40,942 nt of DNA from Pseudomonas lopnurensis (GCF_015070855.1 NZ_JADDIX010000077.1:259647-300588); one strand, 5' to 3'; shown: positions 1-9,463, counted from the stretch's first letter. Translations and numbers: made by a program. Notes: generated by a model from the sequence alone, not told the origin.

Positions 1-593
1 CGGCCGTTGTGTTCGACGATCACGCTGACGTTGAAGCGCACCAGCGGGCGGATATCCGTCGCCATGCCGCCATCCATGCCGGCGACCAGGATATGCTCCC
101 AGACGCCCGCGAGGCTCACCGTGACCTGCTTGATGCGCGGGTCCAGCGCCCGCGTGGCGACGTCGATACGCTTGAGCAGCTCGACCTTCTCGGCACGGCT
201 CAGCCCGTCCATGGGATCGTCGCGAGCGTACAGCGGCGCGAAGGCCGCCTTCGACAGCACTTGCACCCGCCCCTGCCGGCCGCCACGGGCGATGGAGCGG
301 GCAGCCTGCGCCGCCTGCCGCAAGGCATCGGCGGTGATCGCGTTGCTGTAGGCGAAGCCGGTTTTATCGAAGGACAATGCCCGCACGCCGACGCCCTGCT
401 CGAGGTGGAAGCCGCCCTCCTTGACGATGCCGTCCTCGAGCACCCAGGACTCGGAGACCTGATCCTGGAAATACAGATCCGCCGCATCCACGCCCGGACC
501 GGCGAGTTCGCCCAGCAGTCCCGGCAGATCGTCGATTCCCAGGCCGCCGGGGGTCAGCAGTCGCTCGGTGACGGGTAACAGCAGTTCACTCAT
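1..593 (-). CDS. tldD: TldD metalloprotease subunit, 5' part (gene runs off the window)
   Basis: This is the first ~197 codons of TldD, the partner of PmbA/TldE in a zinc protease that degrades unfolded peptides and matures some ribosomally made peptides such as microcins. The ATG at 591-593 starts the protein MSELLLPVTERLLTPGG; the frame stays open to base 1. The N-terminal TldD region is recognisable from GIDAADLYFQ-like text (here GVDAADLYFQ), the SWVLEDGIVKEG stretch, TGFAYSNAIT and the DPMDG segment. The HExxxH metal motif would lie beyond the window edge. The start codon is two bases from the stop of the upstream nitrilase gene, so the two are probably co-transcribed and coupled. Identification is by recall of family sequence. 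Confidence 0.9.
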   Translation of the reverse strand, partial: MSELLLPVTERLLTPGGLGIDDLPGLLGELAGPGVDAADLYFQDQVSESWVLEDGIVKEGGFHLEQGVGVRALSFDKTGFAYSNAITADALRQAAQAARSIARGGRQGRVQVLSKAAFAPLYARDDPMDGLSRAEKVELLKRIDVATRALDPRIKQVTVSLAGVWEHILVAGMDGGMATDIRPLVRFNVSVIVEHNG

Positions 594-595
594 AT

Positions 596-1441
596 TCACT
601 CCAAACTGGCCGTGCCCAGGCACGGTACGGAAAATCGGCGGTGGCGCTGCACCGGCATGCGCTGGCGAATCGCGGCCTGCTCGGCCACGTCCCGGCCGGC
701 CGTCAACGCCGCCTCGCCAGCCGCCTGCTCGCGCAGCAACCGGCCCCATGGGTCAACGATAGACGAATGGCCATGGGTGGTGCGACCGCCGGGATGCTCA
801 CCGCCCTGCGCGGCCGCCAGCATATAGCATTGCGTCTCGATGGCACGGGCACGAATCAGGCTCGCCCAGTGCGCCTCGCCGGTTACCGTGGTGAAGGCCG
901 AGGGCGCGCTGATCAGCTCGGCGCCCGCCGCACGCAACGCGGCATAGAGCTCGGCAAAGCGCAGGTCGTAGCACACGCTCATGCCCAGGCGCCCCACCGG
1001 GGTATCGGCCACCACCAGCCGCTGCCCCGCCGCATAGTCATCGGACTCGCGGTAGCGCCCGCGGCTGTCGGACACGTCCGCATCGAACAGGTGCAGCTTG
1101 TCGTAACGCGCCACCCGCTGCCCCTGGTCGTCGACCAGCAACGAGCAGGCGTTGGGCTTGCCGTGCGGACGGTCATCCGGCGGCAACGGCAGGGTACCGG
1201 CGACGATCCATAACCTGAGGTCGCGGGCGGCCCATTTCAACCAGGGCAGGATCGGCCCTTCGCCCGCCGCCTCGGCGCGGCCTAGCTGCGGCAGGTCGCT
1301 GCGGCCCATGGCGGCGAAGTTCTCCGGCAGTACCGCCAGGCGCGCACCCTCGGCGGCCGCCTGCTCCAGCAGGCGACGGGCGGTTGCCAGGTTGCCTGCC
1401 ACATCGGCCTGACTGGCCATCTGGATCACGGCGAGGGACAT
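596..1441 (-). CDS. Nitrilase-superfamily carbon-nitrogen hydrolase (Nit1/Nit2-like amidase)
   Basis: A 281-residue cytosolic C-N hydrolase. The catalytic triad is visible: Glu40 (LAVLPENF), Lys115 (RYDKLHLFD) and Cys157 (GMSVCYDLRF). The sequence resembles the Nit branch, whose members hydrolyse deaminated glutathione or omega-amides, so a metabolite-repair role is likely; substrate is inferred, not shown. I chose ATG 1439-1441 rather than the in-frame ATG at 1465 because AAGGAG lies five bases upstream and the protein then begins MSLAVIQMAS, the usual start of the family. It lies between yhdP (71 bases across a repeat) and tldD (2 bases), an order I recall from P. aeruginosa. Confidence 0.88.
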   Translation of the reverse strand: MSLAVIQMASQADVAGNLATARRLLEQAAAEGARLAVLPENFAAMGRSDLPQLGRAEAAGEGPILPWLKWAARDLRLWIVAGTLPLPPDDRPHGKPNACSLLVDDQGQRVARYDKLHLFDADVSDSRGRYRESDDYAAGQRLVVADTPVGRLGMSVCYDLRFAELYAALRAAGAELISAPSAFTTVTGEAHWASLIRARAIETQCYMLAAAQGGEHPGGRTTHGHSSIVDPWGRLLREQAAGEAALTAGRDVAEQAAIRQRMPVQRHRRFSVPCLGTASLE

Positions 1442-1464
1442 GAGGACTCCTTCGTCGAGCGGCA

Positions 1465-1534
1465 AGCTACAAGCTGCAAGTTAAAGCAGGATCGTGCACC
1501 GTCGCTTTTCACGTGCAGCTTGCGGCTTGAAGCT
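1465..1534. repeat. Intergenic inverted repeat of the AAGCTTGCAGCTT type
   Basis: Positions 1465-1480 (AGCTACAAGCTGCAAG) and 1519-1534 (CTTGCGGCTTGAAGCT) are inverted copies matching at 14 of 16 positions. They lie between the yhdP stop and the nitrilase start. Sequences of this kind are scattered through pseudomonad intergenic DNA; here the pair could fold as a hairpin at the 3' end of the yhdP transcript. Confidence 0.55.
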
Positions 1535-1536
1535 GT

Positions 1537-4500
1537 CTATTGCGGTTTCTCGAATGGCTTGTCGTAGCTGATCTTCGGTGCCTGCCAGGGACCTTCGACG
1601 TCGTACTGCACGCTGGCGAAACGCGCGACCCGGTCGCCTAGCAACCTGTCGACCACGAACAGTGCACCACCGATCGCGGGCGCACCGACGATCAGCGCCG
1701 CCAGCGGCAGATTGTTGCTGATCGGCAGGGTCACCAGCAGCTTGGCGTCGATCCGATCCCGGACCATGTCCAGCGTACCGTTCAGCTCCAGGTCGCTGGA
1801 TGGCCCACTGACGCTGATCGCTTCCCGCGTGTCGAAAACCCCGTCCTTCGCCACCAGCAGGCCGCCCACCCGGTCGTAACTCAGCCCTTTGCCGAACAGA
1901 TCGGAAAAATCCAGGCGCAAGCGGCGACCGATGGAATTGAAATTCAGCAGGCCGAAGACGCGCAACGCCTGGGCGCTGCCCTCGACCTCGACGAACTGCC
2001 CCTTGCGCAGTCCCGGCTGCATGCTGCCGGAAAAACGCGCCAGGCCAAACCAGGCCGGCGATCCCGGCCAGCGCCCATCGACATCCATGCGAAAGGTTTC
2101 GCTGGTGACCGAGGGCGCGAAGCCCCAGGCCAGCAACACGTCGGCCAGGTTGGCGCCTTCCAGTCGCCCCTTGTACCACGTCTGCGCATCGCGCCAGCCG
2201 CCGCTGCCACCGATCTTCAGCCCCTTGAGATTCAGATCGATATCGCGGAATTCGACGCCGCCGCTGACCGGCCGCAGCTTCAATGCCCAGGCACCCAGCG
2301 GATCGTCGCCCAGCGCAACCTGGCCGATGGCGATGTCCATCGGCGGCAGGCTCTGCGGGTCCACCTCTGCCAGCGGATCAGGCCGTGGCTCCCGGCCCTG
2401 GCCGGCCTGCGCGGCCGGCAGGCGCAGGTGCTGGAGATTGGCGACGACGATGCCGTCCGCAGCATCCGGCAGGCGCACGGCACCGCTGACGATCCGGCTG
2501 CGCAAGTCCAGCGCCCAGGCGCCGGGAACACGCTGCAGCTCCACGCCGAGGCCATCGATACGGGTGCCGAAACCTTCGAAACGGCCGATGTCGACCTGCA
2601 CCTGGCGCAACAGCGAACCGCCCGCCCGCTGCGGCTCGCCCTGGCCGTAACGCTCGAACACCGCCTGCCAGGCGTTCCAGTCCAGCTCCGCCAGCGCGCC
2701 GCGCACCCTCAGACCGGCGCGGGTCGGCAGATTCGCCGCCCCCGGACCCAGGCGCAGCTCGCCGCGGCCATCCGCCCAGTTGCCGGCAGGTGCGGCGAAG
2801 GCGAGCGCCGCCAGATCACCGTGCTTGACCCCGTAACGTCGCTGCGCGCCCTGCAGGGTCATGCGCAGCGAGGTGTCGCGGCGCTCCCCGGCGGCCTTGC
2901 CGAACGGGGCCGGTAGCTCGATGCGCAGTCCCTGCAGCGAGGAGTCGACCTGTAGCTGGCTGTCGCCGCTGGCGAGACTCAGCCTGAGCTGGTAGGGCAG
3001 CTCGCCGCTGGCCGGCAGCGGCTGCGTCATGCCAAGCCACTCGAACAGACGTGCCAGCGCCACGCTGCCCTGGGCCTCGATACGCGTGGCGGGCTTGCCG
3101 GGCGAACCGGTCGCCACGGCCTTGCCGCGCACCGTCCGCCCCAGCACCCGAGCACGGATGTCCTGCGCACTCAATCCCGCCTGCGTGTCGTAGCGGAAGC
3201 TCCCGGCAAGCTGTTCGAAGCCGAGCTCCGGCTCGTCGATCTGCAGTGTCGCGTCACGAGTGACGAGATCGACGGCGATCCGCGGGGTGCCCTCGCCCAA
3301 CGGAATCAGCAGATCGAGCGCGCCCTCCAGCGGGCCGTCGCCCTGCCAGCCGGCGAACAGCTCACCGGTGCCGATGGGCGCCTCCTGCAACAGCTTCAGA
3401 CCATCGACGAGGCTGCTGGTGACCTTCCCCTTCAGCGCCAGGCGCGGCACTTGGCCCTTGTCGGCATGAGGGATGTCCGCCGTCACATCATGTACCCGGC
3501 TGTCGAGAATCCGCCCCTCGGCGAGCCGCACGCGCACGCCGCTGTCTTCGATCAGCACCTCGCCACTGCCTTCGCGCAGGGCCGGCCAGCCCGGCTGGAA
3601 GGCCAGCTCGGCGTCGCGCACCTTGAAGTACAGGCTGAGGCTCCGCGCACTGTCCGCCGCGCCCTTATTCAAGGCACCCTGATATTGGAAATAGCCCTGC
3701 TCGATGGCGCCGCCGCGAATCGCCTCCTCGAGCCAGGTCGACAGTGCCGGGCTCAGTGCCGCAGACCGCGTCGGCAGATATTTCTCGGTGTAGCGGGCAT
3801 CCCCCTGGCTGATCCCGACCCGCAGGTCCATGTAGTCTTCGGCCGCGGGATCGCGCAGCAGACGGATCAGGAAATCCCCGGCAATCCGCCCCTCCTCGCC
3901 TTCGAGGCGCAGATAAGGCGCCGCCAGGGTGAACGCCTGCTCATCCAGCCGCCAGGTCAGACGGCCGCCGCCCTGCCGGTAATCCCAGGGGGCGGGAAAC
4001 AGCTGCGCCAGGTGCAGGCTGAAGTTCTCGCTGTCCAGGCGCAGCTCGCCGCTGGCGAGGTCACCCTGGATGCTGCCGCTCAGGTTGCCTACCGCCGGAA
4101 TCCAGTTGTGCGCGCCGAAGCCGACGGCATCCAGGTTGGCGGCAAAGCGCAGGCGTTGCGCAGAATCCAGCTCGCTGTGGTAATCCAGTTGCAGGTTGCG
4201 CAGGGTTCCGTGGGGTTCGAGCGCCGCCAGCGTCTCGCTTGCCACCTCCGGCAGCGGTGCCAGCTCGCGGACCAGCCTGGCCAGTGGCGCGATACCCAGC
4301 CGGTCGGCCTGCAGCCGCCAGCGCTGCTGCGCCTGGTCCTGCTCCAGGACGATCCGCGCATCGCCCCAGCGGTCGCCGCCGAGGTTGAACGCCAGGCCGT
4401 CGAACAGCAGCCGATAGCCTTGTTCGCGGTGGTCGAGGTAGGCATCGAGCGTCAGGTCATCGAGCTGCAACGGCGAACGCTCGGCATGGGCCACGTTCAG

Positions 4501-5334
4501 TTGCGGCACGTTCAGGCGCAGCACGGCGCGGTTCAAGCGCTGCGCGCGCCAGCTGGCCCAGGCCTCGCCGCCCGCCTGCAGTTGCAACAGGCGCCAGTCG
4601 CCCGTCAACCGCCGGGGCAGCCAGGCCGCCCAGTCGCTCTGCGGCAGGCTCAGATAGATCTCCGCCTCGGCCTCCCGCCAGCGCTGCGGCTGCACCCGGG
4701 CCTGCAGGCGCAGCGCCAGCGGCTGACCGTCGGGCAGCACCGTGCGCCCATCCAGGCGCAGGCGCTCGCCGTCGACCCGCAGGCCGAGGTCGGTATAGGT
4801 CAGGGTAAGCGGAGACTCGCCCAGGGGCTCCAGGGTGATCTGGCTGTCGAGCAGCGCCAGGCCACCGATTTTCTGCAGCGCCGTCAGCAACTTCTGCGGA
4901 TCGAACGGCTGCTCGTCGCGCTCCGGCAGTCCGTCGACGCGCCATTTGCCGTCGGCATCCTCGGCCAGTGCCAGATGCACGCCCTCGAATTCCAGCATGC
5001 TCAGGCGCAGCTCGCGTGCCCAGAGGCTGTTCGCCAGGTCGGGCACGATAGCCAGCCGGTCCAGGCGCATCGCGCCGTCGCCCTCGCCGAGCAGCACATC
5101 GTGCGCCAGCAGGCGTGGCGCGAAGCCGTCCCAGCGTCCTTCGAGCCGGCCGAGCGTCACCGGCATATCGAGCATCTGGCGCGCCTTTTCCTGCACCTCC
5201 AGGCGATACTCCGCCACCAGCGGCACCAGTTGCCGCCCCAGGCTGACGTACAACGCAGCCAGCACCAGCCCCGCCGCGCCGATCCAGAGCAGCTGGCGCG
5301 ACAGGGTGATGAGGAAGGCGGCGAAGCGGTTCAT
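1537..5334 (-). CDS. yhdP: YhdP-family AsmA-like envelope protein (phospholipid transport)
   Basis: A 1265-residue protein with one N-terminal membrane segment (about residues 6-31, LITLSRQLLWIGAAGLVLAA) and a very long beta-rich periplasmic body. Such proteins form lipid-conducting bridges; in E. coli YhdP acts with TamB and YdbH in moving phospholipid to the outer membrane. The YhdP family carries a DUF3971 central region and an AsmA-like C-terminal region, and length and overall texture fit that architecture, including the late segment ISVSGPSSDLELNG near the C-terminus. The start at 5334 (MNRFAAFLITL) is preferred over the longer open frame because the extra 45 residues overlap rng and look like another-frame sequence; GGAG lies nine bases upstream. 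It follows rng by 40 bases and is probably in the same transcript. Confidence 0.88.
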   Translation of the reverse strand: MNRFAAFLITLSRQLLWIGAAGLVLAALYVSLGRQLVPLVAEYRLEVQEKARQMLDMPVTLGRLEGRWDGFAPRLLAHDVLLGEGDGAMRLDRLAIVPDLANSLWARELRLSMLEFEGVHLALAEDADGKWRVDGLPERDEQPFDPQKLLTALQKIGGLALLDSQITLEPLGESPLTLTYTDLGLRVDGERLRLDGRTVLPDGQPLALRLQARVQPQRWREAEAEIYLSLPQSDWAAWLPRRLTGDWRLLQLQAGGEAWASWRAQRLNRAVLRLNVPQLNVAHAERSPLQLDDLTLDAYLDHREQGYRLLFDGLAFNLGGDRWGDARIVLEQDQAQQRWRLQADRLGIAPLARLVRELAPLPEVASETLAALEPHGTLRNLQLDYHSELDSAQRLRFAANLDAVGFGAHNWIPAVGNLSGSIQGDLASGELRLDSENFSLHLAQLFPAPWDYRQGGGRLTWRLDEQAFTLAAPYLRLEGEEGRIAGDFLIRLLRDPAAEDYMDLRVGISQGDARYTEKYLPTRSAALSPALSTWLEEAIRGGAIEQGYFQYQGALNKGAADSARSLSLYFKVRDAELAFQPGWPALREGSGEVLIEDSGVRVRLAEGRILDSRVHDVTADIPHADKGQVPRLALKGKVTSSLVDGLKLLQEAPIGTGELFAGWQGDGPLEGALDLLIPLGEGTPRIAVDLVTRDATLQIDEPELGFEQLAGSFRYDTQAGLSAQDIRARVLGRTVRGKAVATGSPGKPATRIEAQGSVALARLFEWLGMTQPLPASGELPYQLRLSLASGDSQLQVDSSLQGLRIELPAPFGKAAGERRDTSLRMTLQGAQRRYGVKHGDLAALAFAAPAGNWADGRGELRLGPGAANLPTRAGLRVRGALAELDWNAWQAVFERYGQGEPQRAGGSLLRQVQVDIGRFEGFGTRIDGLGVELQRVPGAWALDLRSRIVSGAVRLPDAADGIVVANLQHLRLPAAQAGQGREPRPDPLAEVDPQSLPPMDIAIGQVALGDDPLGAWALKLRPVSGGVEFRDIDLNLKGLKIGGSGGWRDAQTWYKGRLEGANLADVLLAWGFAPSVTSETFRMDVDGRWPGSPAWFGLARFSGSMQPGLRKGQFVEVEGSAQALRVFGLLNFNSIGRRLRLDFSDLFGKGLSYDRVGGLLVAKDGVFDTREAISVSGPSSDLELNGTLDMVRDRIDAKLLVTLPISNNLPLAALIVGAPAIGGALFVVDRLLGDRVARFASVQYDVEGPWQAPKISYDKPFEKPQ

Positions 5335-5374
5335 GCGCAGACGCTCCGATCGTCCCGGTCCTGGCCGGCCTTGT

Positions 5375-6832
5375 TCAGAGCAGCACCACGTCGTACTGCT
5401 CTTGCGAATACATGCTTTCCACCTGGAACTTGATCGAGCGGCCGATGAACGCTTCGAGGTCGGCGACATTGCCGGACTCCTCGTCGAGCAGGCGATCGAT
5501 CACCTTCTGGTTGGCCAGGACCCGATAGCCTTCGGCCTGATAGGCCCGCGCCTCGCGCAGGATTTCGCGGAAGATTTCATAACAGATGGTTTCCGGCGTT
5601 TTCAGCTTGCCGCGCCCCTGGCAGCACATGCACGGCTCGCAGAGCACCTGTTCGAGGCTTTCGCGGGTGCGCTTGCGGGTCATCTGCACCAGGCCGAGCT
5701 CGGTGATGCCGATGATGTTGGTCTTGGCGTGATCACGCTCGAGCTGCTTTTCCAGGGTACGCAGGACCTGGCGGCGGTGCTCCTCGTCCTCCATGTCGAT
5801 GAAGTCGATGATGATGATGCCGCCGAGGTTGCGCAGGCGCAGTTGCCGCGCGATCGCGGTCGCCGACTCGAGGTTGGTCTTGAAGATGGTTTCCTCGAGC
5901 GTGCGATGGCCGACGAAGGCGCCGGTATTGACGTCGATGGTGGTCATCGCCTCGGCGGGGTCGATGATCAGGTAGCCGCCGGACTTGAGCATCACCTTGC
6001 GCTCCAGGGCCTTCTGAATCTCGTCCTCGACGCCGTAGAGGTCGAAGATCGGCCGCTCGCCCGGATAATGCTCGAGCCGGTCGCCCAGCTCCGGCATCAA
6101 TTCGCCGACGAACTGCCTGACCTTCTGGAAATTTTCCCGCGAGTCGATGCGGATCTTCTCGATCCGCGGGTTGACCAGATCGCGCAACGTGCGCATGGCC
6201 AGCGACAGGTCCTCGTAGATCACCGTGGGCGCCCCGGCGGTCTTCATCTGCCCGGCGATCTGCTCCCACAGCCGGCGCAGGTAGCGGATGTCCATGAGAA
6301 TCTCGTCGCGGCCGGCGCCCTCGGCGGCGGTACGCAGGATGAACCCCCCAACTTCCTGGATGCCTTCGGCGGAGACGCACTCGGCGACGATCTGCTTGAG
6401 CCGTTCGCGCTCGGCCTCGTCCTCGATACGCAGGGAGATACCGACATGGCTGGTGCGCGGCATATAGACCAGGTAGCGCGAGGGGATCGACAACTGCGTG
6501 GTGAGGCGCGCGCCCTTGGTACCGATGGGGTCCTTGGTGACCTGCACCACCAAGCTCTGCCCCTCGTGCACCAGCGCGTTGATCGGCTCGACGGCATTGC
6601 CCTCGCGGGCGGAAATCTCCGACGCATGGATGAATGCCGCGCGATCCAGGCCGATATCGACGAACGCCGCCTGCATGCCCGGCAGCACCCGTACCACCTT
6701 GCCCTTGTAGATATTGCCGACGATGCCGCGGCGCTGGGTACGCTCGACGTGCACCTCCTGCAGGACACCGTTCTCCACCACCGCCACCCGCGATTCCATG
6801 GGGGTGATGTTCATCAGGATTTCTTCACTCAT
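5375..6832 (-). CDS. rng: Ribonuclease G
   Basis: A 485-residue RNase E/G family endonuclease, which trims the 5' end of 16S rRNA and takes part in mRNA decay. An S1 domain is at about residues 35-125 (GNIYKGKVVRVLPGMQAAFV). The metal-binding aspartates expected from RNase E are D300 (MTTIDVNTGAF) and D343 (IIIIDFIDM). The zinc-link cysteines lie in CEPCMCCQGRG at 398-404. There is no RNase E-type degradosome tail, which separates it from rne. The ribosome site upstream of 6832 is weak (GAGAA), but the N-terminus MSEEILMNITPMESR is the conserved one. It sits between maf and yhdP, as I recall in other pseudomonads. Confidence 0.96.
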   Translation of the reverse strand: MSEEILMNITPMESRVAVVENGVLQEVHVERTQRRGIVGNIYKGKVVRVLPGMQAAFVDIGLDRAAFIHASEISAREGNAVEPINALVHEGQSLVVQVTKDPIGTKGARLTTQLSIPSRYLVYMPRTSHVGISLRIEDEAERERLKQIVAECVSAEGIQEVGGFILRTAAEGAGRDEILMDIRYLRRLWEQIAGQMKTAGAPTVIYEDLSLAMRTLRDLVNPRIEKIRIDSRENFQKVRQFVGELMPELGDRLEHYPGERPIFDLYGVEDEIQKALERKVMLKSGGYLIIDPAEAMTTIDVNTGAFVGHRTLEETIFKTNLESATAIARQLRLRNLGGIIIIDFIDMEDEEHRRQVLRTLEKQLERDHAKTNIIGITELGLVQMTRKRTRESLEQVLCEPCMCCQGRGKLKTPETICYEIFREILREARAYQAEGYRVLANQKVIDRLLDEESGNVADLEAFIGRSIKFQVESMYSQEQYDVVLL

Positions 6833-6943
6833 TATTGTTCTCGGCCGGTGCGTGATACGGGCAGCGAAAGCTGGTGGTTGGCTTCGATTCTAACGGCATG
6901 CGCGGCTCAACCACAGGCATTAGTGGCCTGTTTGAGCATTACG

Positions 6944-7534
6944 TTACGACCCGGGTCGGCTCCAGCGAGGGAGACCGAAGGCATCGAGAAGCTGTGCGGT
7001 TTCGCACAATGGCAAGCCGACCACAGCCGAATAGCTGCCACGCAACTGGCTGACGAACACCGCGCCCCAGCCCTGGATCGCATAGCCACCGGCCTTGTCG
7101 TGCGGCTCGCCGCTGGCCCAATAGGCCTCGGCTTCGGCCTCGCCGATAGGGCGGAAACAGACTTCGCTGACAACCACCCGTACGTCGCAGGTCGTCCGAC
7201 TGGCCAGCGCCACCGCCGTCATCACCCGATGCACGCGGCCAGACAGAGCGGCGAGCATCGCCAGGCCATCGGCGCGATCCACGGGCTTGCCCAGAATGCG
7301 CTGATCGAGCACCACACTGGTATCGGCCCCCAATACACAGCCCTTCCGGCTACCCAGGCGGACCAGGCCGGCCTGCGCCTTGGCCCGCGCGATGCGCTCG
7401 ACATAGGCTTCAGGCGACTCGGCCGGCGACGGGGTTTCGTCGACCGAGACGTCGAGCAGCGAAAAGGGCGCGCCGATCTGCGTGAGCAGTTCGCGACGAC
7501 GAGGGGATGCGGAGGCGAGAAACAGTGCGGCCAT
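6944..7534 (-). CDS. maf: Maf-family nucleotide pyrophosphatase (dTTP/UTP type)
   Basis: A 196-residue Maf protein, a house-cleaning nucleoside triphosphate pyrophosphatase of the YhdE type that hydrolyses dTTP, UTP and modified forms. It begins with the family signature [14 protein letters not shown] (residues 4-17). Other conserved pieces are [20 protein letters not shown] (about 67-77) with the catalytic Asp, [26 protein letters not shown], and [13 protein letters not shown]. The start ATG at 7532-7534 gives the canonical N-terminus. It lies 111 bases upstream of rng, and a terminator-like hairpin separates it from the preceding gene, so it may have its own promoter in 7535-7595. Confidence 0.93.
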   Translation of the reverse strand: MAALFLASASPRRRELLTQIGAPFSLLDVSVDETPSPAESPEAYVERIARAKAQAGLVRLGSRKGCVLGADTSVVLDQRILGKPVDRADGLAMLAALSGRVHRVMTAVALASRTTCDVRVVVSEVCFRPIGEAEAEAYWASGEPHDKAGGYAIQGWGAVFVSQLRGSYSAVVGLPLCETAQLLDAFGLPRWSRPGS

Positions 7535-7595
7535 ACTCAGCTCTTATCGAAAATAAGCAGCAGAGTCGCACATCCGGTTTTCTCGAGGAAGGCAA

Positions 7596-7630
7596 AGAAG
7601 CCCGGCATGCCATGCGCACACCGGGCTTCT
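7596..7630 (-). terminator. Terminator-like hairpin after the coiled-coil gene
   Basis: AGAAGCCCGG at 7596-7605 pairs perfectly with CCGGGCTTCT at 7621-7630, a 10-bp stem with a 15-base loop. It starts a few bases after the stop of the 7636-8790 gene. Read on the minus strand, the right arm is followed by TTTGCC, a short T-rich tail. It would end that transcript before maf. Confidence 0.6.
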
Positions 7631-7635
7631 GCGAA

Positions 7636-8790
7636 TCAGAACTTGAAGTTGACCACCTGGTCGCCCTTGAGCGACAGGGTGCGCTTCTGGGTGATGCCGC
7701 CGGAGGTGACCTGGATATCGTAGACGCCGCTGTCGAGCATCAGCGAGACCGGTGTCGCGCCATGCTCCTGGTCATTGATGCGGACCTGGTCGCCGTACTT
7801 GTTGCTGCGCACGATCAGCGAATACGTCTTGCTGTCGCACTGCTCGTAGGGCACGTCGAGAATCGCGCAGGGCATCATCTTCTTCGCGGTGATGTTCGCT
7901 TCGATGCTCACCTGGGCATTGACGGTACCATCCAGGCTCATGCTCGCCTGGGAAAAGTCGGTACGGGTGCGATAGCGGTACCAGCCGGTATCCAGCGCCA
8001 GATCGGCGACCTGATCGCGGATGTCCTCGGCGAGCACCCGCTGGTAGTGCTCCAGTACCCATTGCGACATCTGGCCGTCATTGCGGTGCTCGGCCAGGCA
8101 GTCGGCCAGACTCTTGCTGGCCGAGCAGCGGAAGGAGACCGATCGTTCGAAGCGGATCGTCTTGTCCAGCTTGCGAGCCACGGCCTGGATCTTCTTGCTG
8201 TTGCGCTCACGGATTTCGGCCGCCAGTTGCGCCTTGAGGCGCTCGACATCCCGTGCGGCCAGGGAAAACTTCAGGTGCTGACTGCCGAGATCCTTCTCCA
8301 GCGCATCGACGCGCTCACTGACCGCGGCGGCCTCTTCGGCGTTGCGCTTGTGCTCGTCGAGCAATTCGTCGAGTCGCCTGCGATCGGCGCTCTGGCCAAG
8401 GAAGTCGTCGACCTCCATGCGGATGAGCTTCTTGGTGTTTGCCAGCTTCAACTGCACGGCAGCCTGCGCACTCTTCTCGATGCGCAGGTCGTCTTCGAGC
8501 TTCTGCTTGTCGAGAAGGATGGCGTCGAGCTCGGCGATCTTCGCCGCCAGTTGCTCGGCACGGGGCGAGTCGGCCATCGCTTCGGCGACCGCGGGAGCGG
8601 CTGCAGAGAGGGCATCGGAGGCGGAGAGCGTGGCCAGTTGCAGCCTCTGCGGCGCGTTGTCGGCCTGGGAATAGGCACTGCCCACGACGAACGTCAGCAG
8701 CAGGGTTGCGGCCACGCCGCCGCCGGTCATCAACAAACGGGCACGGCGCGAGCCTCCCGGCTTGGAACAAATCGAAATGTCAGCTTCCAT
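7636..8790 (-). CDS. Membrane-anchored coiled-coil protein with PEGA-like C-terminus, function unknown
   Basis: I do not recognise this 384-residue protein by name. It has a basic N-terminus, one membrane segment (about 19-40, LLMTGGGVAATLLLTFVVGS), a long charged alanine-rich coiled coil (about 72-215), then a globular part with four cysteines (222, 231, 308, 318) that could form periplasmic disulfides. The last ~50 residues (GATPVSLMLDSGVYDIQVTS, ending NFKF) look like a PEGA-type beta domain. I chose ATG 8788-8790 because the membrane segment then sits normally near the N-terminus; the open frame upstream to 8946 is less protein-like. It lies between mreD and maf, an interruption of the usual order as I recall it, and has its own terminator-like hairpin. 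A role in envelope or cell-wall organisation is only a guess. Confidence 0.75.
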   Translation of the reverse strand: MEADISICSKPGGSRRARLLMTGGGVAATLLLTFVVGSAYSQADNAPQRLQLATLSASDALSAAAPAVAEAMADSPRAEQLAAKIAELDAILLDKQKLEDDLRIEKSAQAAVQLKLANTKKLIRMEVDDFLGQSADRRRLDELLDEHKRNAEEAAAVSERVDALEKDLGSQHLKFSLAARDVERLKAQLAAEIRERNSKKIQAVARKLDKTIRFERSVSFRCSASKSLADCLAEHRNDGQMSQWVLEHYQRVLAEDIRDQVADLALDTGWYRYRTRTDFSQASMSLDGTVNAQVSIEANITAKKMMPCAILDVPYEQCDSKTYSLIVRSNKYGDQVRINDQEHGATPVSLMLDSGVYDIQVTSGGITQKRTLSLKGDQVVNFKF

Positions 8791-8974
8791 ACCCACTCGC
8801 CCGTACTGTTGTATTTGTCGCCTATCAGAAGGCAGGAACCGATAATAGCTCAACGCCATAGTGGCGGCATGATTCCAGAAATGCACCACAGCTTCAAGGC
8901 AAGGGCCTGCTGCAGTACACAAACCACACAGAAAAAGACGGTTCACAAAGCCGACTGGGCGGGCGGTTCATCAC

Positions 8975-9463
8975 TCAATGGACGGCGAAACGCTGGCGCA
9001 GCCATTGCAGCGCCACGAACACCCAGGGCCAGAGCAACGCGCTGATGGGCACCGGCACCAGGAACAGCAACGTCGGCGGACGGTTGCCGGTCAGCGTGTT
9101 GAGCCAGAGCTGGACCAACTGGGCCAGGCCGAAAATGACCAGCAGCACCATGCTCTGCTGCCACAGCGGGAACATGCGCAGGCGTTGCTGCAGGCTCAGG
9201 ACCAGGAAGGCGATCAGAATCAGCGGCAGCCCGCTCTGGCCGAACAGCGTACCGGCGAGCACATCCTGTGCCAGCCCGAAACAGAACGCGGCTCCCAGGC
9301 CACCCCGATGCGGCAGGACCAGCGACCAGTAGGCGATGACCAGCCCCAGCCACAACGGGCGCCCCAGCTCGGCGCTGCCGGGCATCGGTGCCACGCTGAG
9401 CAACAAGGCCACGGTCAGGCTGAACCAGATGACCCAACCGTTGTTCGGGCGCCCCTCGATCAT
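8975..9463 (-). CDS. mreD: Rod shape-determining protein MreD
   Basis: A 162-residue, almost wholly hydrophobic inner-membrane protein of the elongasome, working with MreC, MreB, RodA and PBP2 in lateral wall synthesis. About five membrane segments are visible, with the family-like pieces PLWLGLVIAYWSLVLPHRGG and GLAQDVLAGTLFGQSGL. Its ATG (9461-9463) overlaps the mreC stop in an ATGA, so translation is coupled. 184 bases without a recognisable gene follow before the coiled-coil gene. Confidence 0.93.
   Translation of the reverse strand: MIEGRPNNGWVIWFSLTVALLLSVAPMPGSAELGRPLWLGLVIAYWSLVLPHRGGLGAAFCFGLAQDVLAGTLFGQSGLPLILIAFLVLSLQQRLRMFPLWQQSMVLLVIFGLAQLVQLWLNTLTGNRPPTLLFLVPVPISALLWPWVFVALQWLRQRFAVH

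Noticed and set aside
3451..5433. Open frame of about 660 codons on the plus strand opposite yhdP
   Set aside because: It lies wholly antisense to yhdP, is rich in Ala, Arg, Gln and Leu without any family motif, and follows from the high GC3 of the real gene.
4835..7723. Open frame of about 960 codons on the plus strand across yhdP, rng and maf
   Set aside because: It crosses three recognised genes on the other strand and has low-complexity composition; a shadow of GC-rich codons.
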